From assembly GCA_964035545.1 (NCBI GenBank), contig OZ037771.1, positions 6,926,690 through 6,986,689 of the forward strand: a stretch of DNA of 60,000 nt, in the 5' to 3' direction. The stretch is from Bugula neritina (taxonomy: Eukaryota; Bryozoa; Gymnolaemata; Cheilostomatida; Bugulidae). The position numbers and the translations under genes were made by a program. The notes beneath the pieces are model-generated. The model did not search any database, was not told where the DNA came from, and saw nothing but the letters and a program-made list of their open reading frames with translations. Below, piece by piece: positions 49,913 to 60,000 of this stretch; positions within the stretch are counted from its first letter, which is position 1, and every line of letters starts with the position of its first letter.

Positions 49913-52891
49913 CATATATACATATATACTTATACATATATACATCTATACATATATACATATTATACGAACATATACATACATTACATACATACAGAAA
50001 ATATATATAATCAATTTGTTTTGTAGTGATAAGAAATCCTAAAGACACGGCAGTATCTTTGTATCACCAAAGGAAGAATGTTGTGAGTAGCTTAGTAGAA
50101 ATCAAAAGTCTCTTTTATTTAAATATTTGAAGGCTATCATTATTTATAAATCAAACCTTGTGAATTAATATAATTTGAATCAATAACTTAAAAAATTATA
50201 TTTTTTAAGGTTGAATCTGTAAGAAATGTTGAGCCACTAACTTTTTCGCAAACGCTCATGCCTTTCTTGGAAGATAAAGATAGTCTTCAAGGCAACTATT
50301 TTGACTACGTTGAGTACATGTGGAGCCTTAAAGATGACCCCAACATGCTGGTTATCTTCTTTGAAGACCTCATACTGGTGAGAAACAAAAATCAGCACTG
50401 AAATTAGAAGCACTAACCAAACAAATACTGAGTTACATTAAGTGTAATTCATTAAATGGCATTTCATCAAAGACGGTGTGACGTGCAGAGGCTGTAAGCT
50501 GCAACAGATTTGTCCCAAGTCAAATTTTAACTTTTTTCCTTATTCTCCAGTAAACTTTTACTTTTACCGGTTACTACTATGCAAAATAGTTACACACCTA
50601 CTTATAAGCTACATGTTGATGTATAATAACACGCCATCACCAATTAAGCTTTTACAGCATCAACTTACTTGGCAGTGTGAAGTAAGACCTAAGATAATTG
50701 ATGCTGTGAAGGTTCAAACACTACTGGCTGCATTTTGTTTTTGACATAAATTACAGTTATAGCTAAAACACTTATTCAAATATTTTTCTATAGCAATTTG
50801 CTAAAAAGATGGAATTGTATTAATTGTGCTTATTAGGCTCTAAATTTATTTATTAATTAATTTGATATAAATTTAATTGAGCAGCAAGATAATATTTTAG
50901 AGTAGCAAGTATTTTGCTATGAAGTTAGTCTCTGGCTTGTGCACCAAAATTATTTGTAAGAACCAGTAACTAGTATATTCAAAATTGATGCACAAAAATG
51001 CGATATTTTAACAGAACATATTTTCTGCATTTAATCCGTTTAATTAAAGAAGAATCCTTGCTGTAAAGTATTAATTTATGAGCAGGCATTGTCCATGTGT
51101 CCTCAGCACAATACTGTCGTAGTTTATACGGCATGAGATTTATTCTTTTAATATTATTAAGAAACTGTGATTATGGCTCTTGTTACTAACTACTAATTGT
51201 TACATATCAGTTTCGTTACTTTATAATTGTCAATTTGCTTGCATTATATTTTTTCTCTAATTTGTAATACTTTAGCACGTTGCACCATCATTGTATATAT
51301 GGTCGATTTTTGTTAAAAATTTAAAATCTAAAGGCTACTGAACTACGGTATAGTTTATTATAATATTATTTACTCAGCCTTGCGATGTGATTGGCTGGTT
51401 TTTTATAGGACCCAGTAGCTAATATTCAGAAAGTAAATGAGTTTATGGGAACTCAGAGGAGCCCAGAACTTGTTGAGAAAATAGCCTCAGCTACAACGTT
51501 TAGCAAGATGAAAAAAGCAAAGATTTCCGATACAACTCCCAATCCAAAAATAGACGAGCATGTAAGTTTTGGCATGCCTATACTAATTAAAATAGTTGAG
51601 GTAACAAACTTGTAAAATAATTGCCCCCACTGGGATTTGAACCACAGACCTCCAGCTTGCAAGCAGGCATGCTAACCATTAACCTACAGGGGCTTCAAAA
51701 TTTCAAACAGCAAAATTACTATCTAACTTTATTTTTCTTACTTGCCAAATAAGTATTTTTTGATAGATTCAAACCTCACTATGTAGAACTAAAGTACGGT
51801 GATTTAAAAATAAGGGTGTGAGTTTACAAACAGTTACCAAACCAAAAAAGAAACATGTATTCACTAAAGTCCAAAACATATAACATTGGTACTTTGTATA
51901 TATAGGTCAATTACACCATAAAATGTTGTGTTGCTACAGGTTACTATTGATTTACCAAAGCAATTGTGCCAAAAGCCTATAAGTAAAACACATCGTAGCA
52001 AAAAATAGTAGCAAATTACAGTTGATGCTAGTCTTTATCAACTCTATAAAAACTCTTGATGGAATAAATAGTTACTAACCACTCTTGAAGGATTTCAACA
52101 TCTTAAAAATCAGTGATAATGAATGATATAAATGGGTAGATATTTGGTATAACTTCTGATACAATTCCTAAAGAACTCATTATAAGCAGTATATAAATGT
52201 CATATGTTTTCTATAATATAGCTAACCCAGCTATGTTAGAGCTTGCACCTTTCACCTAAATTGTTATATTAACTTGGTGTTGTCAATATTATAATATTTA
52301 AGACTTGCAAATTTTTTCTCAGTTATTAATAAAACAAGTAAGCAATTATATAGGGTATATTTTATTAATATTATAACTTATAACTATACCAAGAGATAAC
52401 CTGAAGCAAGTGGTTTACTTATTGTGTTATTGTAGTTGCTGACTCTGCTGGACAAACCAATGAGTATAATTGACATATCGGACAGGATGTACAGGAAAGG
52501 TAAGTTTTTACAGCAATTGGCAAACTAAATTAATTCTACTAATAAAAACGTGATAGATAAAAATTTTGTTTTTCAATGGCAGTTATTTCTGCAATGACCA
52601 AATTTATTTACAAACAATTTTCCTGTACATTAAGTCTATATACATGCTTAAATCGTTGTAGTAAGATAAGTTTTGCAATTTACTTTGTTTTGATAATTCA
52701 CACAAAATGCTTACAGGCTTAATCTGCAAGAAAATACCAAAGCTAGTCAGAACTGTTTTTTCTAATTTTTTGGTATTTCAGGTAAAATAGGAGACTGGAA
52801 GAATCACCTGACTGTAGCTGAGAATGAAATGTTTGATGAGTTTCTAGCCAAGTGGCCTCTGAGTAAAGAAATCAAGTTTACATTTATCTAA
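48044..52891 (+). CDS. Cytosolic sulfotransferase (SULT family), copy 1
   Basis: Transfers sulfate from PAPS to small hydroxyl or amine acceptors in the cytosol; acceptor unknown. Exons: 48044-48218, 49275-49475, 50027-50082, 50210-50377, 51409-51561, 52436-52499, 52782-52891; 927 nt, 308 residues. PAPS 5'-phosphosulfate loop: [18 protein letters not shown] (residues 49-66). Catalytic base: NTHYR with His108. 3'-phosphate site: [14 protein letters not shown] with Arg128 and Ser136. C-terminal [13 protein letters not shown] (Arg271, Lys272, Gly273) completes the nucleotide site. All core residues and their spacing match SULT1-type enzymes. The usual YPKSGT loop reads YQKNGT, with the catalytic Lys57 kept. 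AATAAA at 53133-53138 is a plausible poly(A) signal about 240 bp past the stop. Confidence 0.93.
49724..50000. repeat. TA/ACATATA microsatellite in sulfotransferase intron
   Basis: ACATATAC-type words surround a pure TA run at about 49828-49909, in intron 2 of copy 1, ending shortly before exon 3. Confidence 0.92.
51623..51693 (-). mobile_element. tRNA-like sequence (pseudo-tRNA or SINE head)
   Basis: On the minus strand: a 7-bp acceptor-stem match (GCCCCTG with the 3' TGGGGGC, two G-U pairs), D-arm-like GGTTAATGGTTAGCA, and a T-arm with B-box GGTTCAAATCC. The anticodon arm (CCTGCTTGCAAGCTGG) does not fold properly, so it is probably not a working tRNA gene. It lies in intron 5 of sulfotransferase copy 1 and resembles the decayed elements at 10.9-11.15 kb. 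Confidence 0.55.
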
Positions 52892-55747
52892 AGGGAAATA
52901 CAACTTCTGTGATTTGTAACATTGACTGTATAATATAGCGATAATAGTTATAGAGCTGTTGCTGAACCATTTATTCAGCCTAAAGATATAGATAGTTTGG
53001 GTTTTTTTATTTTTTGTTTTATTGGCAAGTACCTTATAATATTTGTGTCACAGTGTTGCTAAATTGTGCACTAATTCTGAATAATATAATGTTAAGTTAA
53101 AGAGTGTGGACAACAATTGTTAATGGAAATATAATAAATATAATAATGCATGTGTTTAAACTTGAAACTTTTAGACTAGCTTAGTGATCAAGCTGTTTGT
53201 TAATTTGTTTCACAATACCAGGGACCAACGACTGCAGAGAGATTATGTGGAGACGGATTGGCCTTAGGGCACATTTTCTAGCCTTTTTCTTGGCATGAGC
53301 AGAGTAGCTTCTTAAAAAGCCTGCTCAGACATTGAGGCAACCACTAAACAGCTTTACTGTCTCTATTTATAAACTGAGCAGCTGATAAGCCTTTACTGCC
53401 TGCGTGGTGCAAACTGCAAAGGCCATAAGGAGCAGAAAAATGAAATGAAAAGATAAATATTGATATGTCAGACACCGATAGAATGCCATTTAAAAATTTA
53501 AAACTAGTCATTGAAGCTTTTTCATTTGCCTGAGCTGCCAGGGTTGAATATTTCTCAGACTGGGTGTTTGTTATATATAAGTTTAGCAGGTCAGCTTTAT
53601 GAACTGTCTGTGCCATGCCACGAAGTTCACACTATAGCTTTAATCAAGTAGCCAGTTAATGCATTGATATGAGCATTGAATGATAAACTTAGGCCCTAAT
53701 ATTGTTCCAACATTTACTAGAAGTATAAGCTTGATAGCACAGTAGCAAAATTTTACTTTTACTGCCATTGTCTTTTTAATATCTATAGCTAATGCAGTCT
53801 TGGGAGTTGAATATAGTAATCACATGTTAAACCACCTTTCTATTTAGGTACCATGTCTTTAAAAACTCTTTTAGAGGTATTTGGTAGATTCTTTGTATGA
53901 GAGATTTAGTAAAATTATTTGTCCATGAAGGATATTATAAACCAAAAGTAAAGCCAATCTTTGAACCTATATACATGATAAATGATGAGTTTCACTGGTC
54001 ATGTAGGTTAAGGCTTTCTATACCTTGAGGTTATAGCCGTGCCATAGTGTTATTGTCATTGGCTTGTCAGATAAACTAAGTTCATGATATCATTGAACTT
54101 TATAACCTTTGTAAATCTAAGCTACAACATTTAGTTGTATTAAAGAAAAAAGTTCAATGCATGATTTTAGTTCCATAGTCATATATATATAAATGGTTTA
54201 CTGAAAGTAAGAATCTCAAGTGTACTAACTATACTATAATAGCTTCATCAAGGACTCTGCAGTCACCAGTGTAATGTTCTATACATCGGCACTCAAAAAG
54301 AACAAAACATTAGCTATGTTATTCTAAAGTCTAAACAAAGAATTACTGGGTTAGCTAAACTTTTAGCAAGTAAGCTGATAACTGTATAGGGCTAATAAAG
54401 CTAGTACAAGCCGACAACCAACAGCATTTCAACATTTATTCATAAACTTCAATGGCTGATTTAGGCTTGCACAATATAGCAATCTGTTTTAAAAAAGCTA
54501 AATGTGCATGCTGAAAAAGAGCTCACCAAATAATATAAACATTTCAGCTTTTTTTCAAACCAATTTTTACATCTCAGTCAGTTTTTCCCTTGACAACTAC
54601 TTATGTATCTATAAGGTAACTCTATAATTTCTAAGAAAACTCACACAAGTTAAAATTGCTATCTCTGTGAGAAACCCTTGATAGAAAGGATTTTTGTTAG
54701 ATCGGGCTAAGGACTTGTTCAGATAAGGCACAGGAGCAATTATTACTGGATGCTCTTCCTAACATCACCAATGGCCTTCTTTGGGGTTCGAACCCATGAC
54801 TTCGTGTTTACTAACCAAACGCTCTAACCCCTAGACCACAGCTGCTCCCTTAACTCTATCAATTCTGATTTATACAAATCCACATGATTTGAATGAAAAT
54901 ACAGGCAGAGAAACTCTATCTCTCATTTAAGGATAACCCTTATTATTGACTCTGCTTTAACTATGAAAATTGATGCCCTAGGTTTCCAGTTTGCTATTTG
55001 TAATCATAGAAGTCAGGTACAAAGGAGTAAAGTGGAAGTAGTATAATAATGTATGGTTTATAGTACACTGGTGTTTAATGTGGCTAAATATTAGGGATCA
55101 ACAGTTATTGTATATTAATATGCAGCAGTATTCGCTTGACTTATTCGGAGTTATCATTTCATATATGGCTTATCACTTCAAACAAATGCAATGGAATAGA
55201 GGTAATAAGTCAATAAGAGATAGTCCGGTAACTCCCCTTTTGTTATCTGTAGTTTAACAAAACATAGCCGAGATAAGCTGTTCTATTTGGGTGGCAATAT
55301 ATAGGACTGTCACTACAATGCTTCTTATTACATGCACAGCTATTGACAAGTATATTACTTTACCACACATTCTATAGTTAATGATTTATGACTATTAGAT
55401 TACTTGCGTTATTGACGTAGCTGTCATTACTGCAAATACATCTAGCAGCACAGACTTATAAAGGCTATGAAGTTTAATAGAGGTCCTGAACTTAGTTCAT
55501 CAAATTGACCAATGATAAAACTACGACGCAGCTAAAAACTTATCATCAATCAATGTAGGTTGCAAGATTATACACAGTGCTAGTTGATTTAGCATCTCAT
55601 TCTCCATGATTTACTAGTTAAAGTAAACCGCGCTCATACGGAGTGTCAGTTAAGTATCTTTGAATTAGACTCAAGACTGTTCTTACAGACATAGTACCTT
55701 ATAGCCGAGTTGTTCAAGAAGTGATAGCTTCATTCAGGTAACAAAAT
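52892..55747. other. Intergenic spacer between sulfotransferase copies
   Basis: 2.9 kb with the copy 1 3' UTR, a complete SINE (54633-54850) and the presumed promoter and 5' UTR of copy 2. An open minus-strand frame at 53344-53616 shows no domain. Confidence 0.5.
54633..54850 (-). mobile_element. tRNA-derived SINE, complete, with target-site duplication
   Basis: Minus orientation: the head (reverse of CTCTAACCCCTAGACCACAG, giving A-box TGGTCTAGGGG; B-box from GGGGTTCGAACCC) is at the high coordinate, and the tail runs down to 54633. It is flanked by an imperfect 16-bp direct repeat starting TAACTCTAT (54617-54632 and 54851-54866). This is the best-delimited copy of the family, about 218 bp. 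Confidence 0.92.
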
Positions 55748-58700
55748 ATGGCTGCTAAACCAGAAATTGCTGAATTCAAAGCTTACCTAACCAATGATGA
55801 TGGCACAGTTAAAGTACGAGCACTCACTGCAAATAAGGAACAGTTTGAGGAAATTCACAAAGATATGGAAGAGTATAAGTGGGTGGAAGGAGATTTTCTT
55901 CTGGCTTCTTATCAAAAAAATGGTTAGTAAGAAGTACGTAAATTATCTGCAGAGATAAACCAAAGTTCTCATTATTTTCATAGCATTGTTTGAAGGTCTT
56001 CTATGACCTGCCAAACTTTTTCATCACTAGAGAAGTAGAGACTAGTTAAGTCGATCTAACCTAGTATTATGTTAACCGTGAAAATATATTTTACAATATA
56101 ATAATAGGTGCAGGCAAAAATACCTAAAATTCACCTTCATATAATGTATTTAGAAGAAGATGTATTTGTTATAAAGACATACTTTATAGTAGATAGATCT
56201 ATTGGTCTGCTTGTGCTTCTTTAATATGTTAAAATTGCTTAGCATTGAAAAAGACTTTTAAAGCTGAGATGTGCTAATATTTTCATACTGATTCTAGAAT
56301 GCAGTCATTATATGGATTAAAATTAGGCACACCCATATATATCACAATTATCGCTCATTGTTGTTGACATATGTACTAAACAGTTTATGAAAGTTGGCGC
56401 AAGTTTTCAATTCCTGTCTTCATTAAAGTGTGTGATCGAATCTCCAGTATTGTTATAATCATTAAAGAAATGACAATTTCAGAGCTAGAAGTTATACGAT
56501 ATTATCTCCCCTTGTGTTTTTGTAACTAAACGAACTATATTATATCTCAGGAACTCACTTCATGTGGGAGATAATGACCATGCTACTGAGAGGGTCAGCT
56601 GAATATATTAGGAGTCCAAAAGAGGCATGTATGATAGATTTATTTCCACTCAAGAAAACTGATGCAGTTTTCCCTTCTCCACGAGTCCTCAACACTCACT
56701 ATAGACTGGATGTTCTCCCCAAAGAGTTTCGAGGAAGGAAAACTGTTTTAGGTATAGCAGTAAGCTAATTTATTGTAGTTTAATTAGTCAAGTATCTGGG
56801 AAACTATCTGCAATAAATGCCAATACTAATGTGAATAGAAGATAGTAGATAAAGTAGAGAACTTTAATATAAAATACTGCTTTATTGTTGTTGTTTTCAT
56901 ATCTATATTTAAATCTAACATAATAAATGGCTGTGACATGGTATCCCATTTATATAATATGTATTTCAAAGGGCCATCGATCAAGTGCATGCATGAATTA
57001 AATAGGGGTACACTATGATACACTGAGATAGTTATTCATGTTGAATTGTGAATGCAGTAATGTAAAACATACATGCACAGAATATGCCAGCGTCCTAACA
57101 ATTCACCCCTCCTTTTTTTTAGTGATAAGAAACCCTAAAGACACGTCAGTATCCATGTATCACCACAGGAAGAATGTTGTAAGCAATAGTGCAACCTAAT
57201 GCATCTATTTTATTACAACTATTTGTAGTTAGCTTTGTATATAACCATTATTATAATATTGAGGGCAGTTTCTAAACAATTCCATTAAAACTCACACAAG
57301 TTTATAGTCGCCATCTCTGAGAGAAACCCCTGGTTGAAAGGATTTGTAAAAGCGGGCTAAATACTTTGCTTTATCTCCCTTGTTTTTTCTTATTTATTTA
57401 GCTAATTTGAATTGCGGACCGTTATGTTTTTTCATAACGGTCCGCAATAAAAAGTAGCTGAATAATTGGGAAAAAACATGAGAAGTCAAGCAAAATTAAT
57501 AATAACCTTGATTATTTAGATGTAATTATTGATATTTTACTAGTTTTGGGCAAAAACTCATGTTTATTAGTAGCTAAACTTTAAAAAATAGCTAAAAACT
57601 GGTGATTTCCAGTGTGTACTAAATTAAGTAAAATGACCATATATATATTTTTACAATGTCACATCTTATACCCTTAATTTACGTGAAAAACGTATTTATA
57701 ACACCTGATATATTTGATTTGAAGAGCGTTTCCTGCATTGAAAACCAGTCCACACTAGCTAGAACTTATATGGTTGTCTAGTAGTTCTACTTGAGAACAA
57801 GTTTTATAACAGAAATAATTTTCCTAAAAGCTGTTTAAAAGTAATTAAATACTAATTATCGTAAAGTTATAGATTTCAATAGTGTATCACATGTCATGTT
57901 CGATCATATACCTATCACAAAAATATAATATAACTTAATATAATATAATATAATATAGTACAATATAACAACTGAATTACAATACAGACATTTTTTAGTC
58001 AAATTTTGCATTGTAGACTAGCTATATTTAAATGCTTAGTATCTTTTTTCATTCGTCAACCACACCTGCATTCTATTCAATCTTTGTCGGATTACGATAG
58101 ATTTTTTAAAATATTTTCATTTTTCTGTAGTGGGAACAAATACGAGAAATTGAGCCACAGACTTATTCACAAATACTTTCAACTTTTCTACATGATAAAG
58201 ATACATATCTGGGAAGTTACTTTGACTATATTGAGTACATGTGGAGTCTTAGAGACGACCCTAACATGCTGGTCATTTTCTTTGAGGACCTCATACTGGT
58301 AAGCAAGTTTCAATAACTAACCGATAAATGATTAACAAAAAAAAAATAATTATGACCTGCTTATACTTCATATTTACCTGCATAATGCCAATATTGTCTA
58401 CATGAAAAGCTTATTATAATAAAATTTAATGCTTAGACAGTTTTTTTACACTACTGTACCATTGAATATCATGAAAGATAGTTAGTTAATGAACAGGAGG
58501 TGTTTTCAAATAGTCACTAAAATTGTCATGGCATACCTTTGAAATTAAACGTAATTACATGTGCTTTAAAAGTGAGTTTCTTTTGCTCTGCAGCATTATG
58601 CTAATTTATGATTTTAATCTTGTATGAAACAAACTATCATATCCATAGACATTATATGTTTATTTAGTATAGATTTTTTAGACTGTCAAGGAAAAATGTA

Positions 58701-60000
58701 AGAGAATGTTTTGAAAATTACATGCCATGATTGTCTCATGTTGTAAAAGACTACAGTAATCATGAAAAGATGAAAGTCTTACCTTTATTAATACTAACTA
58801 AATTGAGTGATCTCTATTGTATAGGTTTGGTGTAGATTCGAGCTAATTTTTAAAATATGTAAACAACTCCAATTGCAGGCCCTATAGTATTTAATGTTGT
58901 AGGATCCAGTAGCTAATATTCAGAAAGTAAATGAGTTTATGGGAACTCAGAGAAGCCCAGAACTTGTGAAGGAAATAGCCTCAGCTACAACCTTTAGTAA
59001 AATGAAGGAAGGGAAAACCTCTAAATTAGTTGATCACTCAAAATTAAATGAGCACGTAAGTACATTTACATTAGGAACACGAGACCACAACTTCAATGTC
59101 AATGTTGGTTTTGTATAAACCTATAGTCAGAAATTATATTAATGATCTGAAATCTTCAATATTCTAAAATAGAAGTTATTTTTTGAGGTGGTTTATTGTT
59201 TTTTAGTTAAACTTAGTTATTTCCATTTTGTGAGAATGATCATTCTAATAATTAAATTGCATTTTTAAGTTAATAAAACTTTTACAGTTTTTAACATTGA
59301 AAAACTTATTTTGTGCCTTAGGAATACCTTTGAAAAATGCAATCTTACTCAATTACATTAAATTTGACATTTCACTGCACGCATTTGCATAAATTAACAT
59401 CAACCCATTAATTTATTTTATTGTGCAGTGGTAAAGCTTGTGTTATGTGAGTTTAATAAAATCATTTGATAAACCTACTACTTTCAAACATGCTGATCAG
59501 ATAGATGACCTAGTTTGCCACCCTGGTTATGGCTGTTGATGTTTTTCCTGATATATTACCCATTCTTGTATAAGAGGTTGATTTATTATCAATTATGCAG
59601 ACAATAGCCTTTATGTAGGCTAGATTGTGACAAATTCTATTATTTTAAAATAATGAAGTAGCTGAATGACTGCTTTGTGTTATTGTAGATCAACATTTTT
59701 TCTGACAAACCGACAAACATGGCTAAAATTTCTGAAAAGATGTACAGAAAAGGTAAGATTTATAAAAAAAACTAATTTACCTTCATTAGTGCGTTAAAAT
59801 ATGTTATATACCAAACAATATGTAACATTGGTAACCTGTATGGGGATTTTGTCAAATATGTTTTAAAGAAGGCTAACTTAATTTTATCAGTTGATTTTTA
59901 ATTTATTATAAAAACAGAAAATCTAATGAATATTAAAGAGTAGTACGCAAAATTTGCTTGACAACCATTATATTGCAAGAATGTGGCATCTACTTTTTAC
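55748..60000 (+). CDS. Cytosolic sulfotransferase (SULT family), copy 2, 3' end missing
   Basis: Tandem paralogue of copy 1. Exons: 55748-55922, 56551-56751, 57123-57178, 58131-58298, 58903-59055, 59689-59752; each has exactly the length of its copy 1 counterpart (175, 201, 56, 168, 153, 64). The seventh exon, with the end of the RKG...GDWK motif, must lie beyond 60000. Motifs: [23 protein letters not shown] with His108, [15 protein letters not shown] with Arg128 and Ser136, MYRKG at the end of exon 6. No frame damage, so probably functional. The proteins differ most in exons 1, 4 and 6 and least in the start of exon 5, so substrate preference may have diverged. Confidence 0.91.
57285..57372 (-). 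mobile_element. 3' fragment of tRNA-derived SINE
   Basis: Minus-orientation tail only (AAAACTCACACAAGTTTATA, GAGAAACCCCTGGTTGAAAG, GCGGGCTAAATAC), matching the low-coordinate end of the element at 54633. In intron 3 of sulfotransferase copy 2. Confidence 0.78.
57401..57458. repeat. Hairpin: 16-bp perfect arms, 26-bp with mismatches
   Basis: ATTGCGGACCGTTATG (57411-57426) and its exact reverse complement (57433-57448) are separated by six T. Pairing extends imperfectly outward to 57401 and 57458 (GCTAATTTGA with AAAAAGTAGC). The GC-rich stem stands out from the AT-rich intron. It immediately follows the SINE fragment. Confidence 0.9.

Noticed and set aside
49600-50048. Tyr/Ile repeat open frames on both strands
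   Set aside because: Produced by the TA/ACATATA microsatellite in a sulfotransferase intron.
53344-53616. 90-residue open frame on the minus strand between the sulfotransferases
   Set aside because: No recognisable domain, no splice context, and it lies in the expected spacer; judged chance.

Overview
This is nuclear DNA from an invertebrate animal. All genes are split by GT-AG introns, the sequence is AT-rich, and there are tRNA-derived SINEs, a LINE remnant, MITE-like elements and many minisatellites. The proteins are typical of animals: a VAMP7 longin R-SNARE, a GDE1-type phosphodiesterase, an NCK SH3/SH2 adaptor, a CNBD2-like cyclic-nucleotide-binding protein and cytosolic sulfotransferases. 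The 'GTHFMWEI' style of the sulfotransferase P-loop and the general feel suggest a lophotrochozoan (mollusc, annelid or bryozoan grade), but I cannot fix the phylum from sequence alone.

Layout. 1-3642 (+): the last seven exons of VAMP7, with the 5' part outside the window. 4467-7287 and 8072-9967 (-): two intact six-exon GDE1 paralogues in tandem, convergent with VAMP7. 9968-18681: a gene-poor stretch with low-complexity CTA/TTA-rich DNA, degraded tRNA-like repeats and a 752-bp non-autonomous DNA transposon with GATC-rich ends. 18682-29242 (+): NCK in ten exons (439 codons) whose introns carry large tandem arrays. 29243-34345: NCK 3' flank, a LINE reverse-transcriptase remnant, a SINE and AT-rich DNA. 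34346-44105 (+): a CNBD2-like gene in fifteen exons (689 codons) with two cNMP-binding-like folds; one intron holds a 344-bp MITE and a SINE. 44106-48043: intergenic, with a possible orphan exon and a very long CA array. 48044-52891 and 55748-60000 (+): two tandem cytosolic sulfotransferase genes with identical exon structure. The first is complete (308 codons); the last exon of the second lies beyond the window.

I assembled every gene model by hand from splice consensus, reading-frame continuity and family resemblance. For the five complete genes the summed exon lengths divide by three and end in a stop. The genes do not form a pathway; they are a neighbourhood of unrelated housekeeping and signalling genes plus two local duplications.

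The most unusual structure is at the NCK SH2 exon. Its 5' splice site is the first unit of a 33-bp minisatellite, and each of the next eight units carries a stronger consensus donor (GTGAGT) in the same phase. Alternative donor use would therefore insert multiples of 11 residues into the SH2 domain without breaking the frame.
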